A DNA stretch of 7,885 bases from Clostridium sp. UBA6758 (GCA_002453475.1 DKGY01000043.1:1-7885), one strand, 5' to 3'; numbered from the stretch's first letter, positions 1-6,902 are shown. The notes: a model not told the origin generated them from the letters alone. Numbers and translations are program-made.

Positions 1-72
1 AAATAAATTTAATACTAAAATTGCTGAAAATTAAAAAGATATAAAATATAAAAAATTGTAACACATATAAAA

Positions 73-87
73 AATATGGTCAATATT
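73..87. repeat. Short inverted repeat resembling half of the 223-249 repeat
   Basis: AATAT (73-77) and ATATT (83-87) form a 5-bp inverted repeat around GGTCA. The string AATATGGTCAAT (73-84) matches AATATTGGTCAAT at 223-235 apart from one missing T. It could be a distal second binding site, but in such AT-rich DNA a chance match is quite possible. Confidence 0.2.
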
Positions 88-222
88 TAATGTAATAATA
101 CATAATCTGAGTTATTTTGATATTATTTCCCAAATATTAATCTTAGCAATGTAAGATTTTAAGAGAAATAAATTTAGTGTAAATATATATAATTAGTTCA
201 TTTTTAAAAGTTTACATATAGC

Positions 223-249
223 AATATTGGTCAATTTCTTACCAATATT
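223..249. repeat. Perfect 9-bp inverted repeat, candidate operator
   Basis: AATATTGGT (223-231) and ACCAATATT (241-249) are exact reverse complements with a 9-base spacer. No T-run follows, so it is not a classical terminator. Its centre (236) lies about 53 bases before the transcription start predicted from the extended -10 at 272-282, a position typical of activator sites. A degenerate relative, AATATGGTCAAT, occurs at 73-84. The binding protein, if any, is unknown; an RNA hairpin is the alternative if transcription starts further upstream. Confidence 0.45.
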
Positions 250-271
250 CAGGAAGAATTTTGCTAGGAGG

Positions 272-282
272 TATGGGATAAT
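272..282 (+). promoter_or_regulatory. Candidate extended -10 promoter for the operon
   Basis: TATGG followed by GATAAT (277-282) fits the Gram-positive extended -10 pattern TRTGN-TATAAT with one mismatch in the hexamer. No good -35 hexamer lies 16-18 bases upstream (the area reads AAGAAT-like), which is tolerable for an extended -10 promoter. Transcription would begin near 289 and give a leader of about 80 bases before gcdD. The palindrome at 223-249 would sit just upstream of the polymerase footprint. This is inferred from motif match only. Confidence 0.35.
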
Positions 283-355
283 AAAGGCATGTGATACATA
301 TAAAACCTTACCTACTCTGGTATGAAGCATATAGGATTAAGGGTAAATGTTTTTT

Positions 356-361
356 AGGAGG
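356..361 (+). promoter_or_regulatory. Ribosome binding site that decides the gcdD start
   Basis: A perfect AGGAGG lies at 356-361. It overlaps the in-frame GTG at 361, so that GTG cannot be the start. The TTG at 370 is 8 bases downstream, the ideal spacing, and the next in-frame ATG (388) is 26 bases away, which is too far. Confidence 0.75.
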
Positions 362-369
362 TGGAGCAG

Positions 370-654
370 TTGTGGACAAGTGATACGATGTCAGTTTCGC
401 AATCCTTGTTGATTTCAGTAATGGGGCTTGTTGTTGTATTGATTGCATTGACGTTATTAGCTGTTATGATTACATTATTTTCGAAAATGTTTGAATTTTT
501 AAATAACAGAAGCGGAAAGCCAGCAAATCCCCAGAGAGAGCATCAAGAAGGATTAACAGATGAAGAAATAGGTGCAGCAATTATTTCGGTTGTATGTGAA
601 GATCTTTGCACCGAACCTGAAAATATCAGGATAACTAGTATTAGAGAAATATAA
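370..654 (+). CDS. gcdD: Glutaconyl-CoA decarboxylase delta subunit (OadG-type membrane anchor)
   Basis: Small membrane subunit of the biotin-dependent, Na+-translocating glutaconyl-CoA decarboxylase; in this family it holds the complex together at the cytoplasmic membrane. From the TTG start it is 94 residues. One hydrophobic helix spans about residues 13-37. A charged, Pro-containing linker follows, then a C-terminal segment from LTDEEIGAAI (62-71) to ITSIREI (88-94), the pattern seen at the end of oxaloacetate decarboxylase gamma / GcdD proteins. The start is placed at TTG 370 because AGGAGG at 356-361 is correctly spaced for it; a GTG at 361 would overlap that site. It is the first gene of the cluster, 44 bases before gcdC. 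Sequence alone cannot separate GcdD from OadG or MmdD; the glutaconyl assignment comes from gcdA, gctAB and hgdC downstream. Confidence 0.85.
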   Translation: MWTSDTMSVSQSLLISVMGLVVVLIALTLLAVMITLFSKMFEFLNNRSGKPANPQREHQEGLTDEEIGAAIISVVCEDLCTEPENIRITSIREI

Positions 655-698
655 GATTCGTTAAAAACTAGAATACATACAAGTGAAGGAGAAAAGAT

Positions 699-1118
699 AT
701 GAAGTATATTGTAACAATGAATCAAAAAAAGTATGAGGTAGAAGTGGAAAGAGTATCTCCATTCCATATGCTTACCCATGAAGAGGTAGCCACAGGGAAA
801 AAAGCAGAACCATGTACAACGCCAGTTGCAACACCAGCACCTGTAGTTACACCAAAGCCTACAGTAGCACCAGTTCAGACAACAGCCCCAGTGGCTTCCA
901 GTTCACGATTTACAGTTAACAGTCCGATGCCAGGAACTATCTTAGAAGTTAAGACGGCAGTTGGACAGAGTGTTAAATCTGGACAGACACTTTTCATCAT
1001 GGAGGCTATGAAAATGGAAACTGAAATTGTTGCTTCAGGAGATGGAACAATAACATCTATTTCTGCTAAGCCAGGTGATGTAACAGAAACAGATCAGGTA
1101 TTGGCAACTTTAAATTAG
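699..1118 (+). CDS. gcdC: Glutaconyl-CoA decarboxylase gamma subunit (biotin carrier protein)
   Basis: Biotin carboxyl carrier of the decarboxylase: it takes CO2 from glutaconyl-CoA at GcdA and delivers it to GcdB for Na+-coupled decarboxylation. It has 139 residues. Residues 1-36 form a short N-terminal region, likely the docking part. Residues about 37-68 are a Pro/Ala/Thr/Val-rich flexible linker. Residues 70-139 are a biotinyl domain with the motif EAMKME (102-107), in which Lys105 is the expected biotin site, preceded by the hairpin SPMPGTI (75-81). AAGGAG at 686-691 sits 7 bases before the ATG. A biotin ligase is needed but is not encoded here. The linker is modest in length; some relatives carry longer or duplicated gcdC genes, but only one copy is seen. 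The alternative name would be a biotin carrier of another sodium-pumping decarboxylase; context favours GcdC. Confidence 0.92.
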   Translation: MKYIVTMNQKKYEVEVERVSPFHMLTHEEVATGKKAEPCTTPVATPAPVVTPKPTVAPVQTTAPVASSSRFTVNSPMPGTILEVKTAVGQSVKSGQTLFIMEAMKMETEIVASGDGTITSISAKPGDVTETDQVLATLN

Positions 1119-1133
1119 AAGGAGGAAATTAAA

Positions 1134-2282
1134 TTGGATTTTTTACAGATTCTTTCTCAATTATTACAGGAATCCGGATTTGCAAAAATGACATGGGAGT
1201 CCGGTGTGATGATTTTAATTTCTTTCATATTGTTTTATCTTGCGATAAGAAAGAAATTTGAGCCAATGCTCCTTCTTCCAATTGCCTTTGGTATTTTCTT
1301 ATCAAATATGCCTGATTCGGGTGTGTTTGGATATTTTAATGAGATGGAGCATTGGTATGATGCGGGAGTAATTGGTGTCATGTATGCGGGTGTGAAATCT
1401 AGTTTGTTTCCTTGTCTGATGTTTTTGGCAGTTGGAGCAATGACGGATTTTGGACCATTAATTGCCAATCCAATCAGTCTGCTTTTAGGGGCAGCTGCAC
1501 AGCTGGGAATATACTGTGCATTTATCTTTGCAAATGGATTAGGGATTTTTACACCACAACAGGCAGCAGCCATTGGAATCATCGGAGGAGCGGATGGACC
1601 TACAGCAATATACATAGCAAATAATCTTGCACCAGAATTGGTTGCACCAATAGCCGTGGCAGCATACAGCTATATGGCATTGATTCCAATGATTCAGCCA
1701 CCTATTATGCGAGCACTTACTACAAAAAAAGAACGTAAAATTAAGATGAAACAATTACGTAAGGTAAGTCAGGCAGAAAAAATTATATTCCCAATATTTG
1801 TTGCTTCATTCTGTATATTACTTTTACCATCGGTTGCACCGTTGATTGGTATGTTGATGTTTGGAAATTTATTAAGGGAATGTGGAGTGGTAGCAAGATT
1901 ATCAGATGTTGCTCAGAATGCTCTTTGTAATATGATAACTATTATGCTTGGATTATCTGTTGGAGCTACAGCTCAGGGAGAGGTATTCCTTCGTCCACAG
2001 ACACTTGCAATTATTGCAATGGGGCTTGCGGCATTCTGTTTTTCAACAGCAGGAGGGCTACTCTTTGGAAAACTACTTTGTTTAGTAACAGGTGGACGTA
2101 TCAATCCATTAATTGGTTCAGCGGGGGTTTCCGCAGTTCCTATGGCTGCCCGTGTATCACAAACTGAAGGAATGAAGGCTGATCGTACGAATTTCCTTCT
2201 AATGCATGCAATGGGACCTAATGTTGCAGGAGTAATTGGAAGTGCTGTTGCGGCGGGATTCTTTATGACTATATTCCATTAA
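1134..2282 (+). CDS. gcdB: Glutaconyl-CoA decarboxylase beta subunit (Na+-translocating)
   Basis: Integral membrane subunit that decarboxylates carboxybiotin and pumps Na+ outward. The 382-residue protein is strongly hydrophobic with roughly ten membrane or re-entrant segments. The family signature GGADGPT is at 151-157, with the key Asp at 154. Further residues known to matter in Klebsiella OadB are found at a constant offset of 49: Tyr180, Asn324, Gly328, Ser333 and Arg340 (OadB numbering recalled from the literature, not searched). The second conserved block [17 protein letters not shown] is at 324-340 and [10 protein letters not shown] at 358-367. The TTG start at 1134 is supported by AAGGAGG (1119-1125) exactly 8 bases upstream; gcdC ends 15 bases earlier. 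Compared with OadB it is shorter at the N terminus, as usual for GcdB/MmdB types. All catalytic positions are intact. Confidence 0.93.
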   Translation: MDFLQILSQLLQESGFAKMTWESGVMILISFILFYLAIRKKFEPMLLLPIAFGIFLSNMPDSGVFGYFNEMEHWYDAGVIGVMYAGVKSSLFPCLMFLAVGAMTDFGPLIANPISLLLGAAAQLGIYCAFIFANGLGIFTPQQAAAIGIIGGADGPTAIYIANNLAPELVAPIAVAAYSYMALIPMIQPPIMRALTTKKERKIKMKQLRKVSQAEKIIFPIFVASFCILLLPSVAPLIGMLMFGNLLRECGVVARLSDVAQNALCNMITIMLGLSVGATAQGEVFLRPQTLAIIAMGLAAFCFSTAGGLLFGKLLCLVTGGRINPLIGSAGVSAVPMAARVSQTEGMKADRTNFLLMHAMGPNVAGVIGSAVAAGFFMTIFH

Positions 2283-2359
2283 AAAGTGAATTCATAAAAA
2301 ATGAGTTGAAATTAAAGTTAATATAAAAGTTTACATCAGGTTATTTAGGAGGGATTATT
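2283..2359. other. 77-base gap between gcdB and gctA
   Basis: This is an AT-rich spacer joining the gcdDCB block to the gct block. No hairpin with a T-run is present, so nothing indicates termination after gcdB, and no convincing -35/-10 pair was found. It contains AAAAGTTTACAT (2325-2336), identical to 206-217 upstream of gcdD, followed by the gctA ribosome site AGGAGGG (2347-2353). Confidence 0.6.
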
Positions 2360-3388
2360 GTGAACAAGGTAATGACTATGCATGACGCTGTTGCCAAATA
2401 TGTTGAAAGTGGTGATTCCATTTGTTTTGGAGGATTTACTACTAATAGAAAGCCTTATGCTGCAGTATATGAAATTTTACGTCAGGGGCAAAAGGATTTT
2501 ACAGTATGGGCAGGCCCAGCAGGTGGAGACTGGGATATGTTGATAGGCGAAAAACGTGTGCAGGCTTATATAAACTGCTATACAGCTAACTCAGGGTATA
2601 CAAATGTGTCTCGTAGATTTCGTGCAGCAATCGAGGAAGGAGAATTAACATTCGAAGATTATAGCCAGGATGTAATTATGCTTCAATTGCATGCTGCATC
2701 ATTAGGACTTCCATATTTGCCAGTACGTCTTATGCAGGGCTCTGGACTAACAGACTTCTGGGGAATCAGCAAAGAAGCAAGAAAAACACTTGATAAGTTG
2801 GATAATGATAAGTTTGTAGAAGTTGAAAATCCATTTAATCCAGGTGAAAAAGTAATTGCTGTACCTGTTCCAAGATTAGATACTGCAATAATACATGTAC
2901 AGAAGGCATCACCAGATGGAACATGCATTATTGAAGGAGATGAATTCCACGATGTGGACATTGCAATTGCAGCTAAAAAGGTAATCGTTACCTGTGAAGA
3001 ACTAGTTAGTGACGAATTTATACGTAGAGATCCTTCACTTACTAAAGTTTTCAGTGAATGTGTCAGTGCAGTTGTTCATGCACCATTCGGGGCATGGCCT
3101 TCACAATGCTACAACTACTATGATGTGGATGGACAGGCGCTTAAAGAATATGATGAGGCATCTAAATATGCAGATGCTGAAGATGCAGAAAATAAACTTA
3201 TAAAACAAGCAATCAAAAAAGGAATTGAGTATAATCCAAATAATAAGCCAGAAACATTTAAAGACTTTGTGAAAAAATGGGTATATAGCGTGAAGGATCA
3301 TAATGAACTTCTAGACAAAATAGGTGGTGCTCGTCTAGTATCAATTAAGAATGTTCCAGGACTTGGTTATGCAGGGAAAGTGCAATAA
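2360..3388 (+). CDS. gctA: Glutaconate CoA-transferase subunit A
   Basis: Alpha subunit of the family I CoA-transferase that moves CoA from acetyl-CoA to (R)-2-hydroxyglutarate (or glutaconate), the entry step of the pathway; the enzyme is a cytoplasmic (alpha-beta)4 complex. It has 342 residues. Recognisable segments are the N-terminal ICFGGFTTNRKPYAAVYE (21-38), a Gly-rich turn AGPAGGDWDM (51-60), and the block VVHAPFGAWPSQCYNYYDVD (238-257), closely matching Acidaminococcus GctA. The catalytic glutamate is in GctB, as expected for the two-subunit form. The GTG start at 2360 is 6 bases after AGGAGGG (2347-2353). The protein is about 20 residues longer than the roughly 320 recalled for A. 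fermentans; an acidic/Lys-rich stretch (262-300) lies between the conserved block and the C terminus. Its stop codon overlaps the gctB ribosome site. Confidence 0.94.
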   Translation: MNKVMTMHDAVAKYVESGDSICFGGFTTNRKPYAAVYEILRQGQKDFTVWAGPAGGDWDMLIGEKRVQAYINCYTANSGYTNVSRRFRAAIEEGELTFEDYSQDVIMLQLHAASLGLPYLPVRLMQGSGLTDFWGISKEARKTLDKLDNDKFVEVENPFNPGEKVIAVPVPRLDTAIIHVQKASPDGTCIIEGDEFHDVDIAIAAKKVIVTCEELVSDEFIRRDPSLTKVFSECVSAVVHAPFGAWPSQCYNYYDVDGQALKEYDEASKYADAEDAENKLIKQAIKKGIEYNPNNKPETFKDFVKKWVYSVKDHNELLDKIGGARLVSIKNVPGLGYAGKVQ

Positions 3389-3402
3389 GGAGGTTTATAA
3401 AA

Positions 3403-4206
3403 ATGTCTGATTACAGTAATTATACGAAACAGGAAATGCAGGCTTATGCCATTGCAAAGAATATACAGGAAAACCAGATTGTTATTGTAGGTACAGGACT
3501 TCCACTGATTGGTGCTTCATTAGCTAAAAGGGTAGTATGTCCAAGCTGTCATCTAATCGTGGAAAGTGGTCTTATGGATTGTGCTCCAATTGAAGTTCCA
3601 AGAAGCGTAGGAGACAACCGTTTCATGGCACAGTGTGGTGTACAGTGGCCAAATGTTCGTTTTGTTGGTTTTGAAACAAATGAATGGCTTCATGATAAAG
3701 ATCGTTTAGTAGCTTTCATCGGAGGGGCTCAGATAGATCCATATGGCAATGTGAATTCCACATGCATAGGAGATTATCATAATCCTAAAACACGTTTTAC
3801 AGGATCAGGTGGAGCTAATGGGATTGCAACGTATTGTAATACAGTTATAATGATGCAGCATCAAAAACGACGTTTTATAGATAAAATAGATTATGTTACA
3901 AGCCTTGGATGGGCAGATGGTCCAGGAGGACGTGAAAAGGCTGGGGTTCCAGGTAACCGTGGACCATTGATGGTAGTAACAGACCTTGGAATCATGAAAT
4001 TTGATGAAGTTACAAAGCGTATGTATTTGGCATACTACTATCCATTCTCATCACCAGAATTGGTTAAGGAAAATACAGGCTTTGATGTGGATGTTTCCCG
4101 TGCAGAGCTGATGGAAGGACCATCTGAGGAAATTATAAGAATTATACGTGAAGAGATTGATCCAGGTCAGGCATTTATTAAAGTACCAAAGGTTGCTAAT
4201 AAATAG
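3403..4206 (+). CDS. gctB: Glutaconate CoA-transferase subunit B
   Basis: Beta subunit of glutaconate CoA-transferase, which carries the active-site glutamate that forms the covalent enzyme-CoA thioester. It has 267 residues, essentially the family length. The catalytic Glu falls at position 54 inside IVESGLMDC (52-60), the same number as the known Glu54 of the A. fermentans enzyme. Other conserved pieces are GGAQIDPYGNVNST (107-120) and GSGGANG (134-140), the latter a Gly-rich loop near the CoA site. AAGGAGG (3387-3393) overlaps the gctA stop codon and sits 9 bases before ATG 3403, a sign of tight translational linkage between the two subunits, which must be made in equal amounts. No oddities were seen. 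Confidence 0.95.
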   Translation: MSDYSNYTKQEMQAYAIAKNIQENQIVIVGTGLPLIGASLAKRVVCPSCHLIVESGLMDCAPIEVPRSVGDNRFMAQCGVQWPNVRFVGFETNEWLHDKDRLVAFIGGAQIDPYGNVNSTCIGDYHNPKTRFTGSGGANGIATYCNTVIMMQHQKRRFIDKIDYVTSLGWADGPGGREKAGVPGNRGPLMVVTDLGIMKFDEVTKRMYLAYYYPFSSPELVKENTGFDVDVSRAELMEGPSEEIIRIIREEIDPGQAFIKVPKVANK

Positions 4207-4261
4207 ACGTGATTTTATGAACAAGTGAATGGATTGGTAGAAGTGAAAGGAGAGACGAATT
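4207..4261. other. 55-base gap between gctB and gcdA
   Basis: It contains only the gcdA ribosome site AAGGAG (4247-4252), 9 bases before the start. No hairpin or promoter is evident, so gctAB and gcdA are probably on one transcript. Confidence 0.6.
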
Positions 4262-6052
4262 ATGGGGAATTATTCAATGCCGGGCTATTTTCAAGCTATG
4301 AATGTTATAAAGGGTGATACTTTTCATGAAAATCCCGAAAATGTAAAAGAATTAAAAGCAGTAGAGGAAGATATAAATAGAAAAATCAAGGAAACTCTAG
4401 CAGCAGGAACACCTGATGAGAAGATACATTCAAAGGGTCAGATGACTTCAATGGAACGTATTTTAAGTCTTGTAGATGAGGGAAGCTTTTGCCCTTTGAA
4501 CAGTCTTTATAATCCAGAAGATAATAATGAAACAAAGATTGGTATTGTAAGTACTGGAATAGTAAAAGGCTTAGGTCGTGTAAATGGAAAATGGGCAGTT
4601 ATAATAGCATCAGATAATAAGAAGATGGCAGGTGCATGGGTTGCAGGACAAGCAGATAATCTGCTAAGAGGAAGTGACACTGCTAAAATGCTTGGTATTC
4701 CACTAGTTTACATATTGAATTGCTCTGGAGTTAAACTAGACGAACAAGAAAAAGTATATCCAAATCGTCGTGGAGGTGGTACACCTTTCTACAGAAATGC
4801 ACAATTAAATCAGCTTGGAATTCCTGTAATTGTAGGTATTTACGGAACAAATCCTGCAGGAGGCGGTTATCACAGCATTAGCCCAACAATTTTGCTTGCA
4901 CATGAAAAGGCAAATATGGCAGTAGGAGGAGCAGGTATAGTTGGAGGAATGGACTCAAAACCATATGTGGATGTTGAAGGCGCGCAGGCAATGATTGATC
5001 AGACTCGTAAAATGAAGATGGATCCTCCAGGTTCTGTTACTATACATTACAATGAAACTGGATTCCTCCGTGAAGTTTATAGTGAAGAGCTTGGTGTTCT
5101 TGATTCTATTAAAAAGTATATGGATTATCTTCCAGGTTACAATCCAGAATTTTTCCGTGTAGACAAACCAAAGGCACCAACTATAGATGGAAACAATCTA
5201 TATAATATTGTGCCTATGAATACAAGAAAAGCATATGATATGTACAATGTATTAAAAGTACTTGTAGATGGAAGTGAATTCATGGAATTCAAAAAGGGTT
5301 ATGGACCAGAAATGATTACAGGTGTTGCTAAAATTGATGGATTACTTGTTGGTATTGTAGCTAACCAGCAGGGAGCTCTTCCAATGAGAGGATATCCTAA
5401 CTATCCAGAATACAAAGGAAAAGGCGCTATTGGAATGGGTGGAAAACTTTACCGTCAGGGCCTGATCAAAATGAATGAGTTCGTAACTATGTGTTCAAGA
5501 GATAGGATACCAATGATTTGGATTCAAGATACAACAGGAATTGATGTAGATAATGAAGCTGAAAAGGCAGAATTATTAGGTCTTGGACAGAGCCTTATTT
5601 ATTCTATACAAAATAGTGGACTTCCAATGCTTGAGATTACATTAAGAAAAGGAACAGCTGCAGCTCACTATGTTTTAGGTGGACCACAAGGTAATGATAA
5701 TAATGTATTCAGTATTGGAACTGCTGCAACAGAAATCAACGTTATGTATGGTAAGACAGCTGCTGGTGCTATGTACAGCAGACGTCTTGTAAAGGACCAG
5801 GATTCAGGAAAGGATCTTCAGCCAACAATAGATAAAATGAATGAATTGATTCAGCAATATATTGATAAATCTAAACCAGAGTATTGTGCAAAAACAGGTA
5901 TGGTTGATGAAATCGTTGATATGCCAATGCTTAGAAAGTATATGGTTGCATTTACTGCTGCTGCATATCAGAATCCAAAATCAATTTGTCCAGTACATCA
6001 GATGATTCTTCCAAGAGTTATTCGTGATTATAATGCTATAAATAATAAATAG
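4262..6052 (+). CDS. gcdA: Glutaconyl-CoA decarboxylase alpha subunit (carboxyltransferase)
   Basis: Cytoplasmic carboxyltransferase that moves the carboxyl group of glutaconyl-CoA onto biotin on GcdC, leaving crotonyl-CoA. It has 596 residues, close to the roughly 587 of A. fermentans GcdA. It is built of two crotonase-fold halves (carboxyl transferase family). The N-terminal half has the oxyanion-hole region NPAGGGYHSISP (197-208) and AVGGAGIVGGM (220-230). The C-terminal half has GALPMRGYPNYPEYKGKG (371-388), WIQDTTGIDVDNEAE (420-434) and RKGTAAAHYVLGGPQG (462-477). The N-terminal 55 residues and the GYPNYPEYKG region are typical of GcdA rather than of methylmalonyl-CoA or propionyl-CoA carboxyltransferases, which are shorter (about 510-520 residues). 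It lies next to gctAB and hgdC, apart from gcdDCB, an arrangement known from A. fermentans. The gap to hgdC is 15 bases. Confidence 0.95.
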   Translation: MGNYSMPGYFQAMNVIKGDTFHENPENVKELKAVEEDINRKIKETLAAGTPDEKIHSKGQMTSMERILSLVDEGSFCPLNSLYNPEDNNETKIGIVSTGIVKGLGRVNGKWAVIIASDNKKMAGAWVAGQADNLLRGSDTAKMLGIPLVYILNCSGVKLDEQEKVYPNRRGGGTPFYRNAQLNQLGIPVIVGIYGTNPAGGGYHSISPTILLAHEKANMAVGGAGIVGGMDSKPYVDVEGAQAMIDQTRKMKMDPPGSVTIHYNETGFLREVYSEELGVLDSIKKYMDYLPGYNPEFFRVDKPKAPTIDGNNLYNIVPMNTRKAYDMYNVLKVLVDGSEFMEFKKGYGPEMITGVAKIDGLLVGIVANQQGALPMRGYPNYPEYKGKGAIGMGGKLYRQGLIKMNEFVTMCSRDRIPMIWIQDTTGIDVDNEAEKAELLGLGQSLIYSIQNSGLPMLEITLRKGTAAAHYVLGGPQGNDNNVFSIGTAATEINVMYGKTAAGAMYSRRLVKDQDSGKDLQPTIDKMNELIQQYIDKSKPEYCAKTGMVDEIVDMPMLRKYMVAFTAAAYQNPKSICPVHQMILPRVIRDYNAINNK

Positions 6053-6067
6053 TGAGAGGGTCAAAAA

Positions 6068-6850
6068 ATGGATATTTATACTCTTGGCGTTGACGTGGGC
6101 TCAACAGCTTCAAAATGTGTGATTGTGAAAAATGGAAAAGAGATCGTAGGCAAGTCATTAGTAGGTGTGGGAATTGGTACGAGTGGTCCTGAGCGCGCAA
6201 TTGCCCAAGTGTTGAATGAAACCGGTATGAAAAGAGAGGACATGGCATGTGTATTAGCTACAGGATATGGTAGAAATATGTTGATGGATTTTGCTGATAA
6301 ACAGATGAGTGAGTTGAGCTGCCATGCTCGTGGTGCAAACTTCTTGTTTCCTAATGTGCATACGGTAATTGATATTGGTGGACAGGATGTGAAGGTTATG
6401 CATATTGAAAATGGAAGTATGATTAACTTTCAGATGAATGATAAGTGTGCAGCGGGGACAGGTCGCTTTCTGGATGTGATGGCAAGGACTCTGGAGGTAA
6501 ATGTTGACGATTTAGAAAAGTTAGGGTCACAGTCTACCAAAGAGGTTTCCATTAGTTCAACATGTACAGTATTTGCAGAGAGCGAGGTCATCAGCCAATT
6601 GGCAGCGGGCAGTGACAAATGTGATGTTATCCATGGAATTCACCGTGCAGTGGCTGCTCGTGTAGTAGGACTAGCACACCGTGTAGGATTGCAGGATGAC
6701 ATAGTTATGACTGGCGGTGTTGCACAGAACAAAGATGTTGTAAAGTCATTAGAGGAAGCATTGGACCACAAAGTGCATACCACTCCCATGACTCAATATG
6801 TTGGAGCTCTTGGCGCTGCACTGTTTGCATGGAAAAAAGCTCAAAAATAA
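6068..6850 (+). CDS. hgdC: 2-Hydroxyglutaryl-CoA dehydratase activator (archerase ATPase)
   Basis: Component A of the dehydratase: a homodimeric, extremely oxygen-sensitive [4Fe-4S] ATPase that uses ATP to drive one electron from reduced ferredoxin or flavodoxin into HgdAB, starting the radical dehydration. It has 260 residues, identical in length to the A. fermentans protein as recalled. It has the acetate/sugar kinase/Hsp70 fold of the BadF/BadG/BcrA/BcrD family: phosphate-1 VDVGSTASK (8-16), phosphate-2 DIGGQDVK (102-109), and TGGVAQN (215-221). The cluster bridging the two subunits needs two Cys per monomer, found at 127 (in NDKCAAGTGRFLD, 124-136) and 166 (in STCTVFAESEV, 164-174), matching the known Cys127/Cys166. 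Its ribosome site (GAGG at 6056-6059) is weaker than those of its neighbours, fitting a protein needed only in catalytic amounts. Confidence 0.95.
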   Translation: MDIYTLGVDVGSTASKCVIVKNGKEIVGKSLVGVGIGTSGPERAIAQVLNETGMKREDMACVLATGYGRNMLMDFADKQMSELSCHARGANFLFPNVHTVIDIGGQDVKVMHIENGSMINFQMNDKCAAGTGRFLDVMARTLEVNVDDLEKLGSQSTKEVSISSTCTVFAESEVISQLAAGSDKCDVIHGIHRAVAARVVGLAHRVGLQDDIVMTGGVAQNKDVVKSLEEALDHKVHTTPMTQYVGALGAALFAWKKAQK

Positions 6851-6872
6851 TAATACTATAAAAATGAAGATA

Positions 6873-6902
6873 CCGGGTAATGTGTAAATCCACATTACCC
6901 GG
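6873..6902 (+). promoter_or_regulatory. Perfect 12-bp hairpin between hgdC and hgdA, no T-tract
   Basis: CCGGGTAATGTG (6873-6884) and CACATTACCCGG (6891-6902) pair perfectly around the 6-base loop TAAATC. The following bases are GTTGTAGTGT, not a U-run, so it does not look like a standard intrinsic terminator on this strand; on the opposite strand the nearest T-run starts about 9 bases after the stem and is interrupted. It sits in the 109-base gap between hgdC (ends 6850) and hgdA (starts 6960). Likely roles are partial attenuation, or a processing or stability element that sets separate mRNA levels for hgdC and hgdA; a protein-binding DNA palindrome is also possible. The structure is seen directly; the role is inferred. 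Confidence 0.65.

Larger units (their letters stand above)
1..369. other. AT-rich upstream intergenic region with no supported gene
   Basis: No open reading frame of convincing length or with a plausible ribosome binding site is seen on either strand. The first 220 bases are extremely AT-rich and look like ordinary non-coding spacer. From about 220 on the stretch gains structure: an inverted repeat at 223-249, a candidate extended -10 promoter at 272-282, and a leader of about 80 bases before gcdD. No tRNA, rRNA or recognised riboswitch was identified by eye. The upstream neighbour lies outside the window, so it is unknown whether this is a divergent or tandem intergenic region. Confidence 0.7.

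Noticed and set aside
188..193. Perfect TATAAT hexamer as the main promoter
   Set aside because: No -35-like hexamer at 16-18 bases upstream and no TG extension; such hexamers are expected by chance in this very AT-rich stretch.
273..281. ATG GGA TAA directly after AGGAGGT, a two-codon mini-ORF
   Set aside because: There is essentially no spacing between the ribosome site and ATG, and the same bases make a good extended -10 promoter.
291..383. 30-codon reading frame from GTG 291, a possible leader peptide overlapping the gcdD start
   Set aside because: The only Shine-Dalgarno-like sequence (AGGAGG, 266-271) is 19 bases upstream, too far, and probably lies within the promoter; the peptide has no attenuation-like codon run.
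543..779. Minus-strand 78-codon frame over the gcdD/gcdC junction
   Set aside because: It lies antisense to two well-supported genes and has no convincing ribosome site or recognisable family; it is a shadow frame.
1235..1615. Minus-strand 126-codon frame inside gcdB
   Set aside because: It is antisense to the conserved GcdB core, with low-complexity composition mirroring it; no independent support.
370..2282. Oxaloacetate or methylmalonyl-CoA decarboxylase as the identity of the sodium pump
   Set aside because: OadG/BCCP/OadB-type subunits are shared by these pumps, but the only carboxyltransferase present is a 596-residue GcdA-type protein beside gctAB and hgdC, so glutaconyl-CoA is the likely substrate.
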